From contig NZ_QZEX01000002.1 of NCBI RefSeq assembly GCF_003646465.1, forward strand, positions 186,001-250,000: a stretch of 64,000 nucleotides of DNA. The letters are read 5' to 3'. Position 1 is the first letter of the stretch; each line of letters begins with the position of its first letter. Made by a program: the position numbers and the translations under genes. Positions 8,363-15,488 of this stretch are shown here, one piece after another. A model generated the notes under the pieces. That model worked only from the letters and a program-made list of their open reading frames with translations. It was not told the origin of the DNA and searched no databases. Source of the stretch: Chachezhania antarctica (GTDB lineage Bacteria; Pseudomonadota; Alphaproteobacteria; Rhodobacterales; Rhodobacteraceae).

Positions 8363-8646
8363 GACCGATTCCCTTTTTGCGGCCTGACCTGAGGGACGTT
8401 CCTAATCCACGAAACGACAACCCGGCGGCACGTTTTCGACACAACGCCACGATGCAGCGACCCAAGGGAAGGCATGCACCCCGTTCCGCCGCAAGTGCGG
8501 CCCAAAAGCACCATTCCGTCCATGGCGCACAGCCTGCCACAGCCCCGGTTGACGGAGCGTTGCCAAGCCGCCTCCCATCGCACGGCTTGCGGCAGGGCAT
8601 CATTCTCTTTAGTCTGTAAATTAACTCGAAATCCGGAGGGCGTATT

Positions 8647-9759
8647 ATGGCGCCCAAGCGTCCAACCAGTGTAGGCGCGCTCCCCAAGGTGGTCGAGCGG
8701 CCTGCGCCCATTCTGCCCGATCCAGCCGAACTCTATGCGGCGCTGGATCTGGGTACCAACAGCTGCCGCATGCTGATTGCCCAGCCCAAGGGCAGCGGCT
8801 TCCATGTCGTGGACAGCTTCTCGAAGTCCGTCCAGCTTGGCGCGGGCCTGGAACGCACGGGCCGCCTGTCGCGATCGTCGATGGCGCGGACGGTGCAGGC
8901 GCTCAGGATCTGCCAGCAGAAACTGAAGCGCAACAAGGTGCGGCGGATGCGTCTTGTCGCGACCGAGGCGTGCCGGCGCGCCAAGAACGCGCGCGATTTC
9001 ATCCAGAACGTGCAACGCGAAACCGGCCTGTCGCTGGAAATCATCGAACCCGAGGAAGAAGCCCGCCTGGCGGTCATTTCCTGCGCGCCGCTGGTGTCCA
9101 CCAAGACGGACCACCTGCTGGTGGTCGATATCGGCGGCGGCTCGACCGAACTGGTGTGGATCGACATCACGTCGGTTCCCGCGCGCGACCGGCCCCGGGC
9201 GATCATGCGGCTCCATGCCGGGTTCCACCCGCCCGAAAGCCCCTTCCCCGCGGCGAAGGTCATTGACTGGATCTCGGTCCCGCTGGGCGTGGCAACACTG
9301 CGCGACCAGTTCCAGGACGTGCAGGACGACAGCGCCCGCTTCGCGCTGATGAGCTGGTTCTTCGAGGAGAACCTCGCCAACTTCACGCCCTACCGCCGCG
9401 ACCACGCGCGCGAACGGTTCCAGATCGTCGGGACGTCGGGCACGGTCACGACCGTCGCCGCGTCCCATCTGGGTCTCACGCGCTATGACCGCACCAAGGT
9501 GGACGGCCTGCGTATGACCTCCGACCAGATCGACCAGGTGATCCGCGGCTACCTCGACATGGGCCCGGAAGGCCGCCGCGCCGACCCCCGGATCGGCGAA
9601 GACCGCCATGCGCTGATCATGTCGGGATCGGCCATCCTGCAGGCGCTGCTCAGGATATGGCCCACCGACCGGCTGTCGGTGGCCGACCGCGGCCTGCGCG
9701 AGGGCCTGCTCTATGCCCAGATGAGCGCCGATGGCGTGCTGGAGGACGGCCCTTTCTAG
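8647..9759 (+). CDS. ppx: Ppx/GppA family exopolyphosphatase/pppGpp phosphatase
   Basis: A member of the ASKHA phosphatase family that trims inorganic polyphosphate or converts pppGpp to ppGpp. The two phosphate-binding loops are clear: LDLGTNSCRMLIA (about 34-46) and VDIGGGSTELVWID (about 159-172). A third conserved element, GTSGTVTTVAA, lies near 262. At 370 residues it is the short form without the C-terminal HD domain, common in alphaproteobacteria. The start has GGAGGG seven bases upstream. Which substrate is preferred cannot be decided from sequence. Confidence 0.9.
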   Translation: MAPKRPTSVGALPKVVERPAPILPDPAELYAALDLGTNSCRMLIAQPKGSGFHVVDSFSKSVQLGAGLERTGRLSRSSMARTVQALRICQQKLKRNKVRRMRLVATEACRRAKNARDFIQNVQRETGLSLEIIEPEEEARLAVISCAPLVSTKTDHLLVVDIGGGSTELVWIDITSVPARDRPRAIMRLHAGFHPPESPFPAAKVIDWISVPLGVATLRDQFQDVQDDSARFALMSWFFEENLANFTPYRRDHARERFQIVGTSGTVTTVAASHLGLTRYDRTKVDGLRMTSDQIDQVIRGYLDMGPEGRRADPRIGEDRHALIMSGSAILQALLRIWPTDRLSVADRGLREGLLYAQMSADGVLEDGPF

Positions 9760-9803
9760 GGCCCTACCAGTGGCTGGCGGTTCACCCGGCCGGTATCGTC
9801 GAC

Positions 9804-9950
9804 GGGGGCTCTGCCCCCTGCCTGCGCGATGCGCGGACTCCCCCCGAGGTATTTGAAGACCACAGAAGTCGGGGGACCTTCGCCATGCCTTCCTTGGTCC
9901 GGAAATACCTCGGGGGGAGCCCGACGGGCGATGGGGGCAGAGCCCCCTGC
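9804..9950. repeat. R2 repeat pair in inverted orientation between ppx and the helicase gene
   Basis: Two R2 copies face each other. The first begins with GGGGGC-TCT-GCCCCC at 9804-9818 and ends in CCCCGAGGTATTTGAAGA. The second, on the other strand, runs from about 9945 back to 9890 with GGGGGC-TCT-GCCCCC and CCCCGAGGTATTT. Together they can form a long stem at the convergent ends of ppx and the helicase gene, and could end transcription from both sides. Short proteins predicted across such repeats are artefacts. Confidence 0.75.
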
Positions 9951-9965
9951 CCGCGCGGGTACGCG

Positions 9966-12002
9966 CTACCGTTTGGGAGGTTTCGGACCCCGCGCGCCGG
10001 GTTTGGCAGGCGGGCCGCGGCGGGCTTTTCCGGCCGAAGCGCCTTTCGGCGGGACAAAGCGCTTCGAGGTGTCCGCGGCAGACGCTCCGCTGGACGCGGA
10101 CGGGCCACGGCGCTTGGCCGCGCCATCGGGTTTGGTGCGCGGTTTGGCAGCGCCCGCGTGGTCCCGTTTCTCCGGCGCCTTGCCGCGTTTTTCCGGCGTG
10201 TACTTGGCGGACTTCGGTGCGGCGTCGGGTCCGGGTTTGCGGTCCGGGCCTGTCTCCCTCCGTCTTGGCGCCGCGTCCGCACCCTTGCGCGGCCGCTCTG
10301 CCGGGGGATCGCGGCGTTTCGGCGGTGTGGCCTCGGCGTCCGGACGCGGCGCCGGGGCGGCGCGCTTGGGCGGTTTCGATGGTGCGGGACGCGGCCGGGG
10401 CGCGGACGGGCGGCGGGTGTCGCCGGCACCGGGGACCCCGTCCATCCGGCGGGCGGTGACGCCTTCTTCCAGAACGCCGTTGTTTCCCAGCGCGGCCTCG
10501 AAACCCGGGACCCCCGCCTCCGCGAGTTCGACGTAGGTTTCCGTCTCCTGCACCCGGATCGCGCCGATCATGTCCTTGTCGAGCCCGCCCGTCCGGCACA
10601 GGAGCGGCAACAGCCAGCGCGCCTCGGCCCGGTCATTGCGGCCGACCGACAGCGCGAACCATGTGCTGGGCCCGAACGGCGCCCGGTCGCGCGGCCCGGG
10701 GCGCGCATCGGGCGCGGCGAGGTCTTCGGGTGCGGAATGCTTGGTGCGGTAGAGGCGCAGGTAGGCTGCGGCCACGGCCTCGGGCGTGCGCTCGGCCAGA
10801 AGGCGCGCGGCGAAATCGGCTTCGTTCGCGGTTACCTCGGCGTCCCAGCCGGGATCGCCCAGCAGGCGTTCCTCGTCCCGGCGCAGGATCTCGTCCGCGC
10901 CCGGCGCCGTGATCCACTCGGCGCTCACGCGCGCGGTCTTCAGCAGGCGTTCGGCCCGCTTCATGGCCTTGGGCGGCACCACCAGTGCCGAGATGCCCTT
11001 GCGCCCGGCCCGGCCCGTCCGGCCCGAGCGGTGCAGGAGGCCCTCGGCGTTCGAGGGCAGTTCGGCATGGATCACCAGTTCGAGGTTCGGCAGGTCGATG
11101 CCGCGCGCGGCGACATCGGTCGCCACGCAGACCCGCGCCCGGCCGTCGCGCATTGCCTGCAGCGCGTGGCTGCGTTCGGTCTGGCTCAGCTCGCCCGACA
11201 GGCACACGACCGCGAAGCCGCGATTGGCGAAGCGCGCCGTCAGCCGGTTCACCGTCGCGCGGGTGTTTGCGAAGACGATGGCGTTCTGCGCCTCGTGATA
11301 GCGCAGCACGTTGATGATCGCGTTCTCGGCGTCCTGCTGGGCCACCTTCAGCGCCTGGTAGGTGATGTCGGCGTGCTGGCTGCGGTCGGACAGCGTCGTG
11401 ACGCGGACGGCATCGCGCTGGTAATGCTTTGCAAGCGTCACGATCATCGGCGGCACGGTGGCCGAGAACATCAGCGTGCGGCGGTCTTCCGGTGCCTCGC
11501 CCAGCATGAATTCAAGGTCTTCGCGGAAGCCCAGGTCGAGCATCTCGTCCGCTTCGTCCAGCACGATCGCGCGCAGGCCTGTCATGTCGAGCGAGCCGCG
11601 CTGGATGTGATCGCGCAGGCGGCCGGGCGTGCCGACGACGATATGCGCCCCGCGGTCCAGCGCGCGGCGTTCGTCGCGCATGTCCATGCCGCCCACGCAC
11701 GACGCGACCCGCGCGCCGGTCTTTTCGTAAAGCCAGCTGAGCTCGCGCGTGACCTGGAAGGCCAGTTCGCGCGTGGGGGCGACGACAAGGGCCAGCGGTG
11801 CGGCGGCCGGGCCCATCCTGTCTTCGGTGCCCAGAAGCGTCGGGCCGATGGCCAGCCCGAAACCCACGGTCTTGCCCGAGCCGGTCTGCGCCGAGACCAG
11901 CAGGTCGGCGTCTTGAAGTTCGGATGCCGTCACCGCCTCCTGGACCGGGGTCAAGGTTTCGTATCCGCGCTCGGCGAGCGCATCGGAGAGGGTCTGGATC
12001 AT
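9966..12002 (-). CDS. DEAD-box RNA helicase with DbpA-type RNA-binding domain
   Basis: An ATP-dependent RNA helicase. All core motifs are present: Q motif region LTPVQEAV (17-24), Walker A AQTGSGKT (38-45), PTRELAFQV near 95, DEADEMLDLGF near 150, SAT near 175, and the C-terminal VATDVAARGIDLP and HRSGRTGRAGRKG blocks near 285 and 320. A DbpA-like domain (about 455-525) should bind structured RNA, probably rRNA. The last ~150 residues are a Lys/Arg/Pro/Ala-rich disordered tail. The 678-residue length reflects that tail. A role in ribosome assembly is likely by family but not proven. Confidence 0.93.
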   Translation of the reverse strand: MIQTLSDALAERGYETLTPVQEAVTASELQDADLLVSAQTGSGKTVGFGLAIGPTLLGTEDRMGPAAAPLALVVAPTRELAFQVTRELSWLYEKTGARVASCVGGMDMRDERRALDRGAHIVVGTPGRLRDHIQRGSLDMTGLRAIVLDEADEMLDLGFREDLEFMLGEAPEDRRTLMFSATVPPMIVTLAKHYQRDAVRVTTLSDRSQHADITYQALKVAQQDAENAIINVLRYHEAQNAIVFANTRATVNRLTARFANRGFAVVCLSGELSQTERSHALQAMRDGRARVCVATDVAARGIDLPNLELVIHAELPSNAEGLLHRSGRTGRAGRKGISALVVPPKAMKRAERLLKTARVSAEWITAPGADEILRRDEERLLGDPGWDAEVTANEADFAARLLAERTPEAVAAAYLRLYRTKHSAPEDLAAPDARPGPRDRAPFGPSTWFALSVGRNDRAEARWLLPLLCRTGGLDKDMIGAIRVQETETYVELAEAGVPGFEAALGNNGVLEEGVTARRMDGVPGAGDTRRPSAPRPRPAPSKPPKRAAPAPRPDAEATPPKRRDPPAERPRKGADAAPRRRETGPDRKPGPDAAPKSAKYTPEKRGKAPEKRDHAGAAKPRTKPDGAAKRRGPSASSGASAADTSKRFVPPKGASAGKARRGPPAKPGARGPKPPKR

Positions 12003-12301
12003 CTGGAAAGCCGATCTGCAAGGTGCGAATGACGCAGCGCGTCGTGGCCCGTCGGCAGGACGGGACAGGCGCGGTCACGTAGCGCAATCTGTCACCATTG
12101 TATACCGAGGATTTTGCAAGAAGGACCTGCGCCCCCGTCATAACACCTGTCATGGCACCGGCTAGGCACCAGTCAGGGTGCCCTTCCTGCGCGCCGCGAT
12201 ACAGTGAAACGGAATGGTAATCGCGACCCGTTAGAAGCGCGCGATGGACGCAGGTTTCACATCTCCCCCGCCCTGTCGGGCCATTCCCGAAGGCCACGCT
12301 C
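12003..12301. other. Divergent promoter region between helicase and TauE/SafE genes
   Basis: No gene is supported here. On the minus strand TATACAAT (12104-12097) resembles a -10 box for the helicase gene. A near-repeat of GTCAT-containing sequence occurs around 12135-12180. GAAGG ahead of 12302 serves the downstream permease gene. ORFs running through this stretch have non-coding codon patterns. Confidence 0.35.
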
Positions 12302-13027
12302 ATGGCTGAGGCGCCGGTGTGGCTCTGGGTCGTGGTCGCGCTGGCGGCGTTCCTGCAATCGGGCGCGGGTATGGGGTTCGGCGTTGTCGCCGGGCCTGCC
12401 CTGCTTCTGGCCTTCGGGACGGCCGGTGCGCTGCAGATCTCGCTGGTGCTCGGGTTTCTGATGGCGCTGGCGCTTGTGCCCGACACGTTGCCTAAATCCG
12501 ACCGGCGGCTCTTGCTGCTGCTGATCCTGGGCATCTGCATCGGCACGCCCATCGGTGCCGTGATCTTCGCGCTGATGCCGCTCGACACGCTGAAGGCGCT
12601 GGCGGCCCTTGCGGTGCTGGCCTCGGCCGCGATGGCCAGCGGGCTGGCGGCGCGGGCAAAGCTGTTTCAGACCGACGCACCCGGCCGGCGCGTGGCGGCG
12701 GGCACCGCGGCGGGGATGCTGTCGGGCGCGCTGGCCATGCCCGGCCCGCCCATCGCCGCCTATGCGCTGGCCCTGAAGATGGAGGCCGAGACGGTCCGCG
12801 CCACGACGCTCACCGGTATCGCCTTCGCCTTTCCGCTGGCGCTTCTGGCACAGATGGCCGTGGCCGGCACCGCCGACGGGCTGTGGCGCAACACCGCCAC
12901 CCTGTGCGCACCCGCGCTGATCGGCGTGCTGGCCGGGTTCCTGATGGGGCGACGCCTGTCGGATGCGTTCTACCGGCGGGCCGTCACCGCGATCCTGCTC
13001 GTCAGTGCGGTGGCGCTGGTGATCTAG
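12302..13027 (+). CDS. TauE/SafE family membrane permease
   Basis: A 241-residue inner-membrane protein with about seven hydrophobic helices and the gene-duplicated layout typical of the TauE/SafE (DUF81) family, which exports organosulfur compounds or sulfite. Helix 1 contains QSGAGMGFGVVAGPALLL and the second half GMLSGALAMPGPPIAAYAL, the matching glycine/proline-rich segments of the two halves. The substrate is unknown. Its stop codon overlaps that of the convergent cobO (shared CTAG). Family members also occur near cobalt or B12 genes, so a metal-linked role is possible but only an inference. Confidence 0.82.
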   Translation: MAEAPVWLWVVVALAAFLQSGAGMGFGVVAGPALLLAFGTAGALQISLVLGFLMALALVPDTLPKSDRRLLLLLILGICIGTPIGAVIFALMPLDTLKALAALAVLASAAMASGLAARAKLFQTDAPGRRVAAGTAAGMLSGALAMPGPPIAAYALALKMEAETVRATTLTGIAFAFPLALLAQMAVAGTADGLWRNTATLCAPALIGVLAGFLMGRRLSDAFYRRAVTAILLVSAVALVI

Positions 13028-13632
13028 TACTCGATCCCCTTTTGCGCCTTCACGCCGTCGCGGAACGGGTGCTTGACCAGCGTCATCTCGGTCACCAGGT
13101 CGGCGGCCTCGATCAGCTCCGGCTTGGCGTTGCGGCCGGTCAGCACGACATGGGTCATGGCCGGTTTCTGCGTCAGCAGGAAATCGACCACCTCGTCGAT
13201 GTCCAGGTAATCGTAGCGCAGCGCGATGTTGATCTCGTCCAGCAGGACAAAGCCGATCTCGGGGTCCAGGATCTGTTCCTTCGCGGTTTCCCACCCCTTG
13301 CGGGCCATCGCGATGTCGCGGTCGCGGTCCTGGGTTTCCCAGGTGAAGCCCTCGCCCGAGATGAAGAACCGGCATTCATCGGCAAAGCGATCGCGCAGGA
13401 AATTCGCCTCGCCCGACTCGCGCCCGCCCTTGATGAACTGCACCACCGCGCAGGGAATGCCCCAGGCGATGGCCCGCATCACCATCCCGAATCCGGAGGA
13501 CGATTTCCCCTTCCCCGGCCCGGTATGGACGACGATCAGGCCCTTTTCCTCGGTCTTGGTTTCAAGGATTCGGTCGCGTGCGGCCTTGATCTTCTGCATC
13601 TTCAGCTTGTGGCGTTCTGCCGTCTCGTCCAT
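13024..13632 (-). CDS. cobO: Cob(I)yrinic acid a,c-diamide adenosyltransferase
   Basis: CobO (CobA/BtuR type) attaches the 5'-deoxyadenosyl group to Co(I) of the corrinoid, using ATP. The P-loop is GPGKGKSS (38-45) in a modified form typical for this family, followed by GFGMVMRAIAWG, VQFIKGG and the conserved DEINIALRYDYLD segment and LTGRNAKPELIEAADLVTEM. The ATG at 13632 is preferred: it is preceded by AGAGAGGG, and the product of 202 residues fits the family. A longer reading to 13884 would run through the antisense of the riboswitch. It is transcribed away from the main cob operon. Confidence 0.93.
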   Translation of the reverse strand: MDETAERHKLKMQKIKAARDRILETKTEEKGLIVVHTGPGKGKSSSGFGMVMRAIAWGIPCAVVQFIKGGRESGEANFLRDRFADECRFFISGEGFTWETQDRDRDIAMARKGWETAKEQILDPEIGFVLLDEINIALRYDYLDIDEVVDFLLTQKPAMTHVVLTGRNAKPELIEAADLVTEMTLVKHPFRDGVKAQKGIEY

Positions 13633-13689
13633 GGTTCCGCCGCCCTCTCTTGACATGTGCCGTTGAACGCGCGCATTTGGGCCCGTGCT

Positions 13690-13870
13690 GGTGCCCGTGT
13701 AAACGGGTGAAAAGGGAATGTGCAGACGGATGCCAATATCCGCGAAGCACAGCCGCCCCCGCGACCGTGACCGGAGAGACAGCCCAACGCCACTGACATC
13801 CGTCGGGAAGGCCGGGCCGCCGCAGAAGCCGCAAGGCTTCGGGATCCGCAAGCCGGGAGACCTGCCAGCC
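13690..13870 (+). promoter_or_regulatory. Cobalamin riboswitch (AdoCbl type) controlling the cob operon
   Basis: The aptamer elements appear in the right order: GGTGCCCGTGTAAACGGGTG with AAAAGGGAAT (13690-13718), CACAGCCGCCCCCGCGACCG (13748-13767), the B12 box region AGCCCAACGCCACTG (13781-13795), then GGGAAGG and the closing AAGCCGGGAGACCTGCC (13849-13865). It lies about 110 bases before the first gene of the plus-strand cob cluster, so B12 should repress that operon. GC-rich hairpins between 13875 and 13950 are the likely expression platform. The strand is opposite to cobO, which is not downstream of it. Confidence 0.95.
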
Positions 13871-13979
13871 AGAGACGACGTCAACCGGACGGGGTGTTCC
13901 GGTGTCGGGACGCGAGACGCCCTCCGGGCCGACGCGCACCCGCCTTCCCCCCGTCCCGAACCGCGAAAGGCGCAGGCCC

Positions 13980-14405
13980 GTGAACGACATGACCACGCCC
14001 CGTCCGGATACTCTGGACGACACCACAGGCGAAACTTCTCTGGCCCCGGTCGAACTTCTGGTCTGCGTCAAATGCCGCCGCGGGCAGGAGATCGCCGACG
14101 ATGGCACCCGCCCCGGCGCGCAACTGGCCGCCGGGATCGAAGCCCATGGCCTGCCCGAGGGCGTGACCCTTGTTCCCGTCGAATGCCTGTCGAACTGCGA
14201 TCACGGCTGTTCCGCCGTGCTGCGTGGCGGGCCTGCGCGATGGACCTATGTCTATGGCAACCTGAATGAAACCGACCACGCCACGCTGCTAGCCGATGGC
14301 GCCGCCCTGTACCGCGACCGGGCCGACGGGCTGATCCCGTGGCGCGAACGCCCCGAACATTTCCGCAAGAACTGCATCGCCCGCATCCCCCCGCAGGAGT
14401 CCTGA
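13980..14405 (+). CDS. DUF1636 ferredoxin-like protein, first gene of the B12 operon
   Basis: A small soluble protein with cysteines at 29, 32, 69, 73 and 77 (LVCVKCRRG and VECLSNCDHGCSAV), an arrangement like thioredoxin-fold 2Fe-2S ferredoxins. The family (DUF1636) is regularly found beside cobW and is thought to be metal or redox related; its exact role is not established. The GTG at 13980 is supported by AAAGG nine bases upstream; an ATG at 13989 is the alternative. The stop is three bases before cobW, and it is the first gene under the riboswitch. Confidence 0.85.
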   Translation: MNDMTTPRPDTLDDTTGETSLAPVELLVCVKCRRGQEIADDGTRPGAQLAAGIEAHGLPEGVTLVPVECLSNCDHGCSAVLRGGPARWTYVYGNLNETDHATLLADGAALYRDRADGLIPWRERPEHFRKNCIARIPPQES

Positions 14406-14408
14406 TCC

Positions 14409-15464
14409 ATGACCACGCTCGCCAAGCTTCCCGTCACCGTCATCACCGGCTTCCTGGGTTCGGGCAAAACCACGCTGATCCGTCACCTGATGCAGAACGC
14501 CGGCGGCAAGCGGCTGGCCGTGATCGTCAACGAATTCGGCGATGTGGGCGTGGACGGAGAGATCCTGAAAAGCTGCGCCATCCCCGATTGCCCGGCGGAA
14601 AACATCGTGGAACTGGCCAATGGCTGCATCTGCTGCACGGTGGCCGACGATTTCATCCCCACGATCGAGGCGCTGATGAAGCTCGATCCGCGCCCCGATC
14701 ACATCGTCATCGAGACGTCGGGGCTGGCCCTGCCGAAGCCGCTCCTGAAGGCCTTCGACTGGCCCGCGATCCGGTCGGCCGTGACGGTGGACGGCGTGAT
14801 CGCCGTGGCCGATGCCGAGGCCGTGGCCGCGGGCCGCTTCGCGCCCAACGTGGCCGCCGTCGATGCCCAGCGTCTGGCCGATGACAGCATCGACCATGAA
14901 ACGCCCCTGTCGGAAGTGTTCGAAGACCAGATCTCCTGCGCCGATATCGTGCTGCTGACGAAGCCGGATCTGGCCGGCCCCGAAGGCCTCGCCAAGGCCC
15001 GCGCGGTGATCGAGGCCGAGGCCCCCCGCAAGCTGCCCATGATCGAGGTCTCGGAAGGCATCGTCGATGCGCGCATCATCCTTGGCATCGGTGCCGCCGC
15101 CGAAGACGATCTGGCGGCGCGGCCCAGCCATCACGATGGCGCCCCGGATCACGATCACGAGGATTTCGACAGCATCGTCGTCAACATCCCCGAAGTGTCA
15201 GACCCTGCCGATCTGGTCGCCCGGATCGAACGTCTGGCCATCGAACAGCGCATCCTGCGCGTGAAGGGCTATGCCGCCGTGCAAGGCAAGCCGATGCGCC
15301 TGCTGGTGCAAGCCGTGGGCGCCCGGGTGCGCCACCAGTTCGACCGTCCCTGGGGCGCGGGTGAACCGCGGCAGGGCCGCCTGGTGGTCATCGCCGAACA
15401 TGACGACATTGATCCGGCCGCAATCCGCGCGGCGCTGGTCGCAGAGGAGGTAGCGGCCCAGTAA
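14409..15464 (+). CDS. cobW: CobW, GTP-dependent metallochaperone of the G3E family
   Basis: CobW is a GTPase of the G3E family that is thought to deliver cobalt for corrin metallation. The Walker A motif is GFLGSGKT (14-21), and the metal-binding CxCC motif is C73-I-C75-C76 in NGCICC. Further family motifs are ETSGLALPKP near 105 and TKPD near 184. A His/Asp-rich linker around 232-248 (HHDGAPDHDHEDFD) is an additional possible metal site. The C-terminal CobW_C domain follows. It sits directly before cobN, the cobaltochelatase subunit it would serve. Confidence 0.95.
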   Translation: MTTLAKLPVTVITGFLGSGKTTLIRHLMQNAGGKRLAVIVNEFGDVGVDGEILKSCAIPDCPAENIVELANGCICCTVADDFIPTIEALMKLDPRPDHIVIETSGLALPKPLLKAFDWPAIRSAVTVDGVIAVADAEAVAAGRFAPNVAAVDAQRLADDSIDHETPLSEVFEDQISCADIVLLTKPDLAGPEGLAKARAVIEAEAPRKLPMIEVSEGIVDARIILGIGAAAEDDLAARPSHHDGAPDHDHEDFDSIVVNIPEVSDPADLVARIERLAIEQRILRVKGYAAVQGKPMRLLVQAVGARVRHQFDRPWGAGEPRQGRLVVIAEHDDIDPAAIRAALVAEEVAAQ

Positions 15465-15488
15465 GGCCGCTGCTACGTCGCCCGCACC

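Noticed and set aside
8363-8646. Possible SAM-responsive riboswitch ahead of the one-carbon operon
   Set aside because: I looked for SAM-II and SAM/SAH motifs on the minus strand and found only a ribosome-binding site.
13632-13884. N-terminal extension of cobO up to 13884
   Set aside because: It would translate the antisense of the riboswitch; the start at 13632 has a ribosome-binding site and family length.
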